From Candidatus Peregrinibacteria bacterium (GTDB lineage: Bacteria; Patescibacteriota; Gracilibacteria; UBA1369; LOWO2-01-FULL-3): 9,253 nt of DNA. The number at the start of each line of letters is the position of its first letter. Position 1 is the first letter of the stretch. Below the pieces are notes generated by a model that searched no databases, was not told where the DNA came from, and saw nothing but the letters and a program-made list of their open reading frames with translations. Position numbers and translations under genes: made by a program. The stretch lies in the NCBI GenBank assembly GCA_014728975.1, contig WJKQ01000045.1:1-9253 (forward strand). Direction: 5' to 3'. This document shows positions 1 to 5,603 of this stretch, one piece after another.

Positions 1-521
1 ATATTGAGTTCTTCTATAAGTGAATTTATATTTTCCAAAAGTTTCGGAAGCAAAAGGAGTATTGCTATCCTTGTGGCTGTGGGAATTACATCGTTTGTCG
101 ACTGCGCGAGGTTGACGTGGTTATTTGGATGAACAAATTTGTATTTTCCTTTTTTTCCTCCAAGAATCTCGTTGGCGCGGTTCGCGATTATTTCGTTGGC
201 GTTCATATTGTAGGAGGTCCCTGCGCCTGCCTGAAATATATCCAGAGTGAATTGTTTTTTGAATTTACCGTTAATGAATTCTTTGCAGGCTTTTTCTACG
301 GCCTGCTTTTGATTTGATGTTAATAGTTTTAGCTTGTAATTCGTCCTTAAAGCTGACAGTTTTACTATTCCAAGTGATATATGAAAAATTTCCGGTGCTG
401 TTATGCTGCTTATTTGGAAGTTTTTCATAGCCCGGGCTGTCGAAGAGCCGAAGTAAGCATTTTTTGGAACTTTTACGGATCCCAAAGCGTCTTTTTCGAT
501 TCTTTTTTGCGTGTTTTTCAT
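1..521 (-). CDS. aspA: Aspartate ammonia-lyase, N-terminal part (truncated by window edge)
   Basis: Seen: the minus strand from ATG 521-519 is open to the window edge, giving 173 complete codons. The product begins like the fumarase/aspartase superfamily, with RIEKDALGSVKVP at residues 7-19 and NAYFGSSTARAMKNF at 21-35. It then has GAGTSYNMNANEIIANRA (99-116) and HPNNHVNLAQSTNDVIPTA (131-149). Known: these regions carry substrate-binding residues of the superfamily. GAGTS and QSTNDV are the aspartase forms; class II fumarase usually reads GSGTQ and QSSND. The enzyme converts L-aspartate to fumarate and ammonia in the cytoplasm as a tetramer. The catalytic signature near the C-terminus (GSSxMPxKxN) lies outside the window. 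An in-frame ATG at 578 would add 19 residues, but those lie upstream of the normal family start. The gene is divergent from the membrane protein at 579. Fumarase is the main alternative but fits less well. Confidence 0.9.
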   Translation of the reverse strand, partial: MKNTQKRIEKDALGSVKVPKNAYFGSSTARAMKNFQISSITAPEIFHISLGIVKLSALRTNYKLKLLTSNQKQAVEKACKEFINGKFKKQFTLDIFQAGAGTSYNMNANEIIANRANEILGGKKGKYKFVHPNNHVNLAQSTNDVIPTATRIAILLLLPKLLENINSLIEELN

Positions 522-530
522 TATATTTTG

Positions 531-559
531 ATGATATATGCGATTTTTTTTAATGTCCA
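531..559 (-). promoter_or_regulatory. Predicted promoter of aspA, near-leaderless
   Basis: On the minus strand, TGGACA (559-554, five of six matches to TTGACA) is followed after 17 bases by TATCAT (536-531, five of six matches to TATAAT). Only nine bases separate the -10 from the ATG at 521, so the transcript would begin a few bases before the start codon. There is no Shine-Dalgarno. The element overlaps the space used by the divergent promoter for the gene at 579. Confidence 0.5.
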
Positions 560-563
560 GTTT

Positions 564-572
564 TGATAAAAT
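564..572 (+). promoter_or_regulatory. Extended -10 promoter placed for leaderless start at 579
   Basis: TGATAAAAT is an extended -10 (TGn followed by TAAAAT). It ends six bases before the ATG at 579, so the normal +1 position coincides with the A of the start codon. No good -35 is visible (only a T-run), as is common with extended -10 promoters. The same geometry occurs before the gene at 1660. Confidence 0.5.
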
Positions 573-578
573 GTGCAT

Positions 579-1007
579 ATGAAGCTTAAAAATTTGCTTA
601 TAGCGGCAATTTTGGTGGGAACCTTATCGCTTTTATATAATGTTTTTGTCTTTAAGGTCTTTGATTTTTATCCTGATTTATCTTCAGAATTAAAATTTTT
701 GGAAAATATCGGATTCAATTTTTATCTGATTGTGTTTATAAAGAATTTTATTGTGGGATTTATTTTGATGTTTCTTTTTTCTTTGGCTTATAGAAATATC
801 GTTAATGATACGGGTGAATGGATATATACGGCCAAAGGTGTTGTGTTTTTTGTATTATATGCATTATTTGCTTATGTATCATTTTCTTTGGGTGATATTT
901 TTCTTATGAAAACAACAGAGGGAATGTTTATCGTGTTAACGATCGATGGCTTGATAGAAACTATTATTGCCACTATTCCGATAAGAATTTATTCCCAAAA
1001 GGCTTGA
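579..1007 (+). CDS. Small integral membrane protein, unknown function
   Basis: Seen: 142 residues with four likely transmembrane helices at about 5-26, 48-70, 86-106 and 114-135. The loop between helices 1 and 2 is short and carries FKVFDFYPDLSSELKFLENIG. The last helix contains polar and acidic residues (D123, E127) within IDGLIETIIATIP. I do not recognise a family and assign no function. Start: a GTG at 573 is in frame, but ATG 579 is better because it lies where a leaderless transcript from the extended -10 at 564-572 would begin. There is no Shine-Dalgarno. The stop is TGA (1005-1007), the only TGA stop among the genes here, and it overlaps the -35 hexamer of the next promoter. It is divergent from aspA and appears to be a single-gene transcript ended by the hairpin at 1030-1060. 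Confidence 0.75.
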   Translation: MKLKNLLIAAILVGTLSLLYNVFVFKVFDFYPDLSSELKFLENIGFNFYLIVFIKNFIVGFILMFLFSLAYRNIVNDTGEWIYTAKGVVFFVLYALFAYVSFSLGDIFLMKTTEGMFIVLTIDGLIETIIATIPIRIYSQKA

Positions 1008-1032
1008 CAGTTTTACGTAACTATGTTATAAG
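1004..1032 (+). promoter_or_regulatory. Strong sigma-70-type promoter for the 81-residue ORF
   Basis: TTGACA (1004-1009, consensus) is followed after exactly 17 bases by TATAAG (1027-1032). The predicted transcription start is near 1039, about 25 bases before ATG 1064. The -35 overlaps the stop codon of the upstream gene. The -10 overlaps the left arm of the terminator hairpin at 1030-1056. Confidence 0.75.
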
Positions 1033-1060
1033 TTAAGGCTTTATTAACCTTAACTTTTTT
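1030..1060 (+). terminator. Intrinsic terminator hairpin with T-run
   Basis: AAGTTAAGG (1030-1038) can pair with CCTTAACTT (1048-1056) around a nine-base loop. The right arm runs into a tract of six T (1055-1060). It would end transcripts of the membrane protein gene at 579-1007. The stem is AT-rich, so its strength is uncertain. RNA starting near 1039 from the overlapping promoter would lack the left arm and escape it. Confidence 0.55.
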
Positions 1061-1063
1061 AAC

Positions 1064-1309
1064 ATGTTAGATAAAAAAGAAACAGCAAAGTGTTTAGAGG
1101 GTAGAAATATGGCCCTGGATCCATCTATTATCAATACTGAAGATATAGGTGAAGTTCCTGCCGGGGAGTTCGCTACTTTAACTGAGAAATTAAGAGCCGC
1201 TATTTTGGGTGATGTATTTGAACAGGTGGATTTAAGGGGTCTGAATGAACGTACGATAAGGAGTTTAGTGGGAAATGAGGTGGCGGATTTATTGATTGGT
1301 GTTGAATAA
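1064..1309 (+). CDS. Small soluble acidic protein, unknown function
   Basis: Seen: 81 residues from ATG 1064, or 66 residues from ATG 1109. The later start is preceded by AGAGGG at 1096-1101, seven bases upstream, the only purine-rich Shine-Dalgarno-like site I see before a gene here. The earlier start sits about 25 bases after the +1 of a near-consensus promoter, and I prefer it slightly. The product has no membrane segment. It looks helical in its second half (EKLRAAILGDVFEQVDLRGL, then NERTIRSLVGNEVADLLIGVE). No family is recognised. A 104-codon frame on the opposite strand (1347-1033) is considered a shadow because the promoter and terminator fit this strand. Its place just before the bL28 gene may be incidental, since bL28 seems to have its own promoter. 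Confidence 0.6.
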   Translation: MLDKKETAKCLEGRNMALDPSIINTEDIGEVPAGEFATLTEKLRAAILGDVFEQVDLRGLNERTIRSLVGNEVADLLIGVE

Positions 1310-1335
1310 AAGCTTAATTGATTGAGTAATAAAGT

Positions 1336-1363
1336 TTGATTTTGCATGATACTTTGCTAAAAT
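1336..1363 (+). promoter_or_regulatory. Predicted promoter of the bL28 gene
   Basis: TTGATT (1336-1341) is followed after 16 bases by TAAAAT (1358-1363). The -10 is preceded by TGC, giving an extended -10. The predicted start is near 1370, leaving a leader of about 18 bases without a Shine-Dalgarno before ATG 1388. Confidence 0.55.
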
Positions 1364-1387
1364 GCTTTTGCTTTTGACAAAATTACT

Positions 1388-1588
1388 ATGGCTAGACGTT
1401 GTGAAATAACTGGTAAGAAGCCCTCAAGCGGGCATAATAGGAGTCATGCGCTTAATGCTACAAAGCGTAGATTCTTACCAAACCTTGTGAAGAAAAAGAT
1501 TTTTGATCCAAAAACCGGCAAAATGAAAAAGATGAAAATTTCAACTTCTGCTCTTCGTACTATCGATAAAAATGGCGGTATTTCGTAA
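1388..1588 (+). CDS. rpmB: 50S ribosomal protein bL28
   Basis: Seen: 66 residues beginning MARRCEITGKKPSSGHNRSHA, then NATKRRFLPNLVKKK and a C-terminal half rich in Lys, ending RTIDKNGGIS. Known: the pattern C-x-x-TGK-x-P-x-x-G followed by SH and TKRRFxPN is the bL28 signature. The protein is a structural component of the large ribosomal subunit. It is somewhat shorter than the roughly 78-residue E. coli protein but complete. Only one cysteine (C5) is present, so the four-Cys zinc-binding form found in some bacteria does not apply. Start: the ATG at 1388 gives the normal family N-terminus, with the likely promoter at 1336-1363. No partner ribosomal gene such as bL33 follows. Confidence 0.95.
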   Translation: MARRCEITGKKPSSGHNRSHALNATKRRFLPNLVKKKIFDPKTGKMKKMKISTSALRTIDKNGGIS

Positions 1589-1644
1589 AGGCTGTTGTAA
1601 TTTTGAAACAGGGTCTTTAAAAGATGGATTGGGAGTTTATTTTA

Positions 1645-1653
1645 TGATATAAT
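1645..1653 (+). promoter_or_regulatory. Extended -10 promoter placed for leaderless start at 1660
   Basis: TGATATAAT matches the extended -10 consensus fully (TGn plus TATAAT). It ends six bases before ATG 1660, so +1 would fall at the first base of the start codon. The -35 region (TGGATT at 1625-1630) is weak. There is no Shine-Dalgarno before this ATG. Confidence 0.65.
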
Positions 1654-1659
1654 ATTTCG

Positions 1660-2913
1660 ATGGATTTAGAAGTTTTTAAACAGCTGGGGATTGCTCTTAT
1701 ACTTTCTAGTTTAATAGGTCTTGAGCGAGAGCAGAAATATCAAAAGTTTGGTTTTGAAGCTTTTGGAGGAATAAGAACTTTGCCTCTTGTTGGTTTGGTC
1801 GGAGCTCTTTCTTTCATTTTATTTCAGTATTCGGTGTGGATCTTTGTGGTTTTAACTTTGAGTATGATGGCTCTTTTGACGGTTTCTTATTATATGGTAA
1901 ACAAGAAATCGGATACTGTAGGAGGCACGACCGAAGTCGCTACAATGCTTGTTTATATAGTAGGTATTTTGTGTGGAATGCAGAAGTTTTTACTGGCGAC
2001 TTCGATTGCGTTAACGGTCTTATTGATACTTCATTTTAAAGATCCTCTTCATAAATGGGCCAAGCGCCTTAAAAATAAAGAGCTTATTTCGACCATCCAG
2101 TTTGTAGTTATCGCTTTTGTCGTTTTACCATTACTGCCGAATCAGGGATACGGGCCGTACGGATTTTTTAATCCTTATATTATTTGGCTCATGGTGGTCT
2201 TTATTTCAGGTATTTCCTTTGTCAGTTATATTGCCATCAAGCTTTTCGGCGCCAAGCGGGGAATCGGATTAACAGGTTTTTTGGCGGGGCTTATTTCAAG
2301 TACGGCTTTATCGTTGAGCTTTTCAGGTCAGAGTAAAAAAAATAAGTCGATTGAAAACCCTTATGTGCTTGCTATCGTTGTTGCCAGCAGTGCGATGTTT
2401 TTCAGGATTCTTATTGAAATACTTGTTTTAAACAGAGAGCTTTTGGGGCCTGTTTCAATTCCGATGATTACTATGGGTGTAGTGGGGATTTTTTCGGCTT
2501 TATTTTTCTGGTTTCGTAAAGAAAAGGTTCCTTCCAAAATCGAAGATAAATTGTTGAAGGTTAAAAGTCCTTTCAGTTTATGGCCCGCACTTAAGTTTGG
2601 ATTGTTTTTTGCCGTTGTCTTATTTCTGGTTAATGCCGGAAAGGAATTTATGGGAGAGAAGGGGATATATTTAACAAGTCTTCTTTCCGGATTGGCGGAT
2701 GTAGATGCTATTACGGTTTCCATGGCTAATCTTGCTAAAGAAAAAGTTAGTACAAATGTTGCTGTAAATTCCATTACTATTGCGGCTATGACAAACACAC
2801 TTGTAAAAGGCGGGATATTTTTACTGTTTGGAAATAAAAAAGTGGCATGGAAGATCTTATTGGTTTTTGTATTGATGCTTATCGCAGGCGGAGTTTCGCT
2901 TATCTTTATTTAA
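1660..2913 (+). CDS. MgtC/SapB-DUF4010 family polytopic membrane protein
   Basis: Seen: 417 residues, very hydrophobic, with about eleven predicted membrane helices. The N-terminal part (about 1-130) resembles MgtC/SapB, with SLIGLEREQ at 17-25 and FGGIRTLPLVGLVGAL at 35-50. The C-terminal part resembles DUF4010, with GLTGFLAGLISSTALSLSFS at 203-222, SGLADVDAITVSMANLA at 343-359 and TNTLVKGG at 378-385. Known: this two-domain architecture is widespread in bacteria and archaea. MgtC-type proteins are linked to magnesium stress and ATP synthase control, but the function of the DUF4010 fusion is not established. A transport or ion-homeostasis role is inference. The gene is 71 bases after bL28 but has its own perfect extended -10. 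No terminator is evident between 1588 and 1660, so read-through from bL28 is possible. Length is typical for the family. Confidence 0.85.
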   Translation: MDLEVFKQLGIALILSSLIGLEREQKYQKFGFEAFGGIRTLPLVGLVGALSFILFQYSVWIFVVLTLSMMALLTVSYYMVNKKSDTVGGTTEVATMLVYIVGILCGMQKFLLATSIALTVLLILHFKDPLHKWAKRLKNKELISTIQFVVIAFVVLPLLPNQGYGPYGFFNPYIIWLMVVFISGISFVSYIAIKLFGAKRGIGLTGFLAGLISSTALSLSFSGQSKKNKSIENPYVLAIVVASSAMFFRILIEILVLNRELLGPVSIPMITMGVVGIFSALFFWFRKEKVPSKIEDKLLKVKSPFSLWPALKFGLFFAVVLFLVNAGKEFMGEKGIYLTSLLSGLADVDAITVSMANLAKEKVSTNVAVNSITIAAMTNTLVKGGIFLLFGNKKVAWKILLVFVLMLIAGGVSLIFI

Positions 2914-2982
2914 TTAGTCAAGCTTTTATTTTTGTCTTTTAATTGTCATTAGGATAAGGTTTTTTTGAGTTAAAGACTAATT
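2912..2982. repeat. Inverted repeat spanning the gap before the protease gene
   Basis: AATTAGTC (2912-2919) is the exact reverse complement of GACTAATT (2975-2982). A second, bulged pairing joins GTCTTTTAA (2934-2942) with TTAAAGAC (2970-2977) and shares bases with the first right arm, so the two stems exclude each other. Both are AT-rich with long loops. They could be chance, or a weak terminator or attenuator for the gap between the genes ending at 2913 and starting at 2991. Confidence 0.25.
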
Positions 2983-2983
2983 T
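2978..2983 (+). promoter_or_regulatory. Possible -10 element of the protease gene
   Basis: TAATTT lies seven bases before ATG 2991, a spacing that would give a leaderless start. The same hexamer with the same seven-base spacing precedes the glutamine synthetase ATG at 5604. No convincing -35 is seen, so this is weak. An alternative upstream pair is TTGTCT (2932-2937) with TAAGGT (2955-2960). Confidence 0.25.
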
Positions 2984-2990
2984 TGTTCCT

Positions 2991-5390
2991 ATGAAAAAAA
3001 TATTATTTGTTTTTCTTGTTTTATTTGTTTTTTGTGGAAATTCCTTTGCTTCGACGATCTATTTACCGACTGAATCAATCAATCAGTACCTTCCTACAGT
3101 AAAAGTATTTGCGTATTCGCTTTCTTATGACGGCAGTCTTATTGGTGAAGGTTATGGATCCGGTACTTTGATCGATTCTGAGGGGACAATTCTTACTAAC
3201 AATCACGTAGTTGAGGATTATTGGGACCCTGCCCAGACGTATGACGCATTTCAGGTTTGTTTGACAAAAAGTAACGATCCTCGGGAGCCGATTTGTGAAT
3301 TTACAGCTTCGTTTCTTGAGAGGAATCAGGATACGGATCTTGCCCTTTTAAAAATGGATCAAAATGACGTACGCGGCAACAGAATAAATTTTGATTTTTA
3401 TCTACCATATGATAACGACAGTGACTATAAAATAGGTGATATTGTTACCGCGGTGGGGTATCCGGATACAGGAGGAAGAACTATTACTTATACCAGCGGG
3501 CTTATTAGTGGTTTTTTAACTGAAGCCGGGACCAGTTATATAAAAACTGACGCGGATATTTCTTTTGGCAGTTCAGGAGGAACTGCTGTTGATGATGATG
3601 GAAATTTTATCGGTGTTCCAACGTATATAATGGGGAGTTACTCGGCCGAAGTTCTCGGCTATCTTTTTCCGGTGGAGGATGCTGAAGACTGGATAGATCA
3701 AAATGTAAACAATACTCCGGTGAAAAATGAACTGGCCAACTCACAGCTTAGAGAAACCGTACTTGCCAATATTACAGCCAACGAAAAAGGATATTATAAA
3801 AATGACTATCCGCCGTATGAAATATCTATTATTGAGGGATGGAAATTCGGCAACAGTCTCGAAGGTTCTTTCGAAGGGGGAGGATATGGTTCTTCCCAGG
3901 AAGGGGAGTCTGTAACCATTTATCCCGTTGATCGCTCTGATACTTCTCAACTTTATATTGATATTTCTGTGACAGATTATGCATATGACGTTACTCTTGA
4001 TGATATTGAGTATATTTTGAATTCTTACGCGGAAGATTATTCAAACGATTATTACGAGGATGAAAGTTCGTATTCTTATGAAAAAACAGAATTTAATGAT
4101 TATCCCGCAGTTAAAGAAGTCTATTCTTATTACGACTGGTGGTATGAACAGGATATGAATACCGTTACCTATTATATTCCATACGGTGATAATGTAATTA
4201 ATATTTTGTATAACTATACTGGAGAGGATGAGGACGAAACAGATGAGGTGAATAAAATTTTGGGAACATTTGAGGTTGATATGTCGCAGATTAAAACAAG
4301 CGTTGTTGATGTGATTGAAAGTGAATATCCAATAATTCGTGTTGAAAACCCTTTGGACGATATTTATTTATCCGATGATAGTTATGAATATGATAATGAA
4401 TATTATTTTGGTGCTTCATTCGGTAAAAAAATGGATTATGACTTTTATATTGATATTTATTCAAATTATTACTGGGAAGAAAAATATATGGGAGATTTTG
4501 ATTTGTTTAAGGAAGAGTCCCTTGCCGATGCGGAAGAATGGTATAATGTTGTTTCTCAGGGTGAATTAAAGATCGATGGTCATGATGGTTTTTATTATAC
4601 GGACGAATATGATGGAGGTGTTGGAGATTTGAAATATTATACGACTATTTATATCGATAACGATGATGAGACATATTTTACAATTTATTATTCTGCGGAT
4701 GGAAAAAGTTATAAAGAAAATTTAAGCGGTTTTAAGCTTATTTTGAAAAATATACAGCTGGATAATTACGGTGAAGGAAGGTATTTGATTCCGAATTTTC
4801 TTGGGAGATCCGTTCGTGAAACCGGAGAAGCGTTAAGTGATGTTGATAATTATATTTATGAAGATAGTATTCGTAACCTGGATGATGAAGGCGCGTTTGG
4901 TGAAGAAACCCCGTCTGATTTTAATCCGGCCGGATTTTTAACCCGCGGTGATTTTCTAAAATGGGCGGTCAGGACTTTGCAGGGTGAAGCAGGAAATGAA
5001 TTTGAAGAATTTGAAAACAATTATTCGGAATGTGATATTTGTTTTACTGACATTAAAAAGGGGTCTGAATTGGAAATGTATACAGATTTTGCTTATACAA
5101 AAGGGGCTGTAGGTGGTTTGTCAATTGACGGACAATATTTTTTATATCCGGAAAATAAGGTTTCGTTGGTCGCGGCTCTTAAAATTATATTTGAATTATA
5201 TGATTATGAGAAATGGGAAGCTCCGGCATATTTGCCCTGGTATATTTCTTATCTTCACCTTGGATATAGTGAATACGTTATTCCGTATGGAGTAAGCGAC
5301 GTTAATTATTTATTAACCAGAGGGGAAGGAGCATTCATCATCGAAGGGATTATGACTGCAAATTATTATAGTGACGATTATTGGTATTAG
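2991..5390 (+). CDS. Secreted trypsin-like serine protease with SLH-like C-terminal repeats
   Basis: Seen: 799 residues. A signal peptide covers 1-20 (two Lys, a hydrophobic core, then SFA before S21 as a signal peptidase I site). A chymotrypsin/DegP-fold protease domain spans about 35-240. Its triad is His72 in TNNHVVE, Asp116 in DTDLALLKM and Ser195 in FGSSGGTAVDDDG. Two similar modules follow at about 273-430 and 455-590. Both are rich in Tyr and Asp and alternate in a beta pattern like PsbP/DUF1795-type domains; this match is tentative. The end (about 648-795) carries SLH-like repeats: FLTRGDFLKWAVR, CFTDI, a Tyr- and Gly-containing stretch, VSLVAALKIIFEL, then LLTRGEGAFIIEGIM. Known: trypsin-like proteases of this form cleave peptides outside the membrane, and SLH repeats bind cell-wall polymer or an S-layer. 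Inference: a surface-anchored protease for processing or quality control. No PDZ domain is seen, unlike DegP/HtrA. There is no Shine-Dalgarno at ATG 2991, but the start is fixed by the signal peptide. Confidence 0.85.
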   Translation: MKKILFVFLVLFVFCGNSFASTIYLPTESINQYLPTVKVFAYSLSYDGSLIGEGYGSGTLIDSEGTILTNNHVVEDYWDPAQTYDAFQVCLTKSNDPREPICEFTASFLERNQDTDLALLKMDQNDVRGNRINFDFYLPYDNDSDYKIGDIVTAVGYPDTGGRTITYTSGLISGFLTEAGTSYIKTDADISFGSSGGTAVDDDGNFIGVPTYIMGSYSAEVLGYLFPVEDAEDWIDQNVNNTPVKNELANSQLRETVLANITANEKGYYKNDYPPYEISIIEGWKFGNSLEGSFEGGGYGSSQEGESVTIYPVDRSDTSQLYIDISVTDYAYDVTLDDIEYILNSYAEDYSNDYYEDESSYSYEKTEFNDYPAVKEVYSYYDWWYEQDMNTVTYYIPYGDNVINILYNYTGEDEDETDEVNKILGTFEVDMSQIKTSVVDVIESEYPIIRVENPLDDIYLSDDSYEYDNEYYFGASFGKKMDYDFYIDIYSNYYWEEKYMGDFDLFKEESLADAEEWYNVVSQGELKIDGHDGFYYTDEYDGGVGDLKYYTTIYIDNDDETYFTIYYSADGKSYKENLSGFKLILKNIQLDNYGEGRYLIPNFLGRSVRETGEALSDVDNYIYEDSIRNLDDEGAFGEETPSDFNPAGFLTRGDFLKWAVRTLQGEAGNEFEEFENNYSECDICFTDIKKGSELEMYTDFAYTKGAVGGLSIDGQYFLYPENKVSLVAALKIIFELYDYEKWEAPAYLPWYISYLHLGYSEYVIPYGVSDVNYLLTRGEGAFIIEGIMTANYYSDDYWY

Positions 5391-5433
5391 AGTATAAAAA
5401 AATAATAATTTAATTTCGCAACCTGATTACAGT

Positions 5434-5450
5434 TGTAGAAATTTTCTACA
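5434..5450. promoter_or_regulatory. 17-bp palindrome, candidate operator for glnA
   Basis: TGTAGAAATTTTCTACA is a perfect dyad apart from its central base. It is flanked more widely by CCTGA (5422-5426) and TCAGG (5452-5456). Length and TGT...ACA ends resemble the GlnR/TnrA box (TGTNAN7TNACA), but positions 5 and 13 are G and C rather than A and T, so the match is only partial. Its place upstream of glutamine synthetase favours an operator over a terminator. Confidence 0.4.
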
Positions 5451-5505
5451 GTCAGGGAATTTCTTCTATTGATTTTTTGAATACTGATTGATTTTTTTGC
5501 TCTGA

Positions 5506-5519
5506 TGTAAATATCTACA
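5506..5519. promoter_or_regulatory. Second, shorter palindrome, candidate operator for glnA
   Basis: TGTAAATATCTACA has TGTA and TACA arms and is flanked by CTGA (5502-5505) and TCAG (5521-5524). It shares CTACAnTCAG with the first palindrome. The centres are about 70 bp apart. It is less symmetric internally than the first copy. Confidence 0.35.
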
Positions 5520-5603
5520 TTCAGTTTATGTCTTGTTTCAGCTATTGATTAGTTTTAAAAAAAAATATTTAGTTTGGTTGTATTATTTTTTAATTTTTAA
5601 ATT

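Larger units (their letters stand above)
5391..5603. promoter_or_regulatory. Regulatory gap before glutamine synthetase with a duplicated palindrome module
   Basis: This 213-bp AT-rich gap has no ORF. It holds palindromes at 5434-5450 and 5506-5519. Each is followed by the direct repeat CTACAnTCAG (5446-5455 and 5515-5524) and then by CTATTGATT (5466-5474 and 5542-5550). TTGATTTTTT also occurs twice (5469-5478 and 5488-5497). The repeated order suggests an old tandem duplication of a regulatory unit. No typical terminator of the protease gene is seen; the palindromes are not followed by T-runs. A possible -10, TAATTT (5591-5596), lies seven bases before ATG 5604. Confidence 0.45.

Noticed and set aside
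117..566. Two short plus-strand frames opposite aspA
   Set aside because: The minus strand reads a clear aspartase with conserved motifs through both; these frames resemble no protein and are shadows.
579..1007. Alternative genetic code (TGA as glycine, as in Gracilibacteria)
   Set aside because: The long recognised genes contain no in-frame TGA where glycine is expected and use ordinary GGN codons; the single TGA at 1005-1007 behaves as a stop.
1033..1347. 104-codon minus-strand frame over the small orphan
   Set aside because: A near-consensus promoter and a terminator fit the plus strand, and the minus frame has a low-complexity Ser-rich product. It cannot be fully excluded because both lack known homologues.
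1592..1611. Small inverted repeat CTGTT/AACAG after bL28 as terminator
   Set aside because: Only five base pairs with a ten-base loop and no following T-tract.
2361..2798. 145-codon minus-strand frame inside the DUF4010 protein
   Set aside because: It lies wholly opposite a recognised membrane protein with conserved motifs and has no promoter of its own.
5434..5450. Palindrome as terminator of the protease gene
   Set aside because: The hairpin is AT-rich with a three-base loop and is followed by GTCAGGGAA rather than a T-run, so an operator is the better reading.
5466..5550. Repeated CTATTGATT as part of a CRISPR or integration site
   Set aside because: Only two short copies with unequal spacing and no spacer structure or cas or integrase gene nearby.
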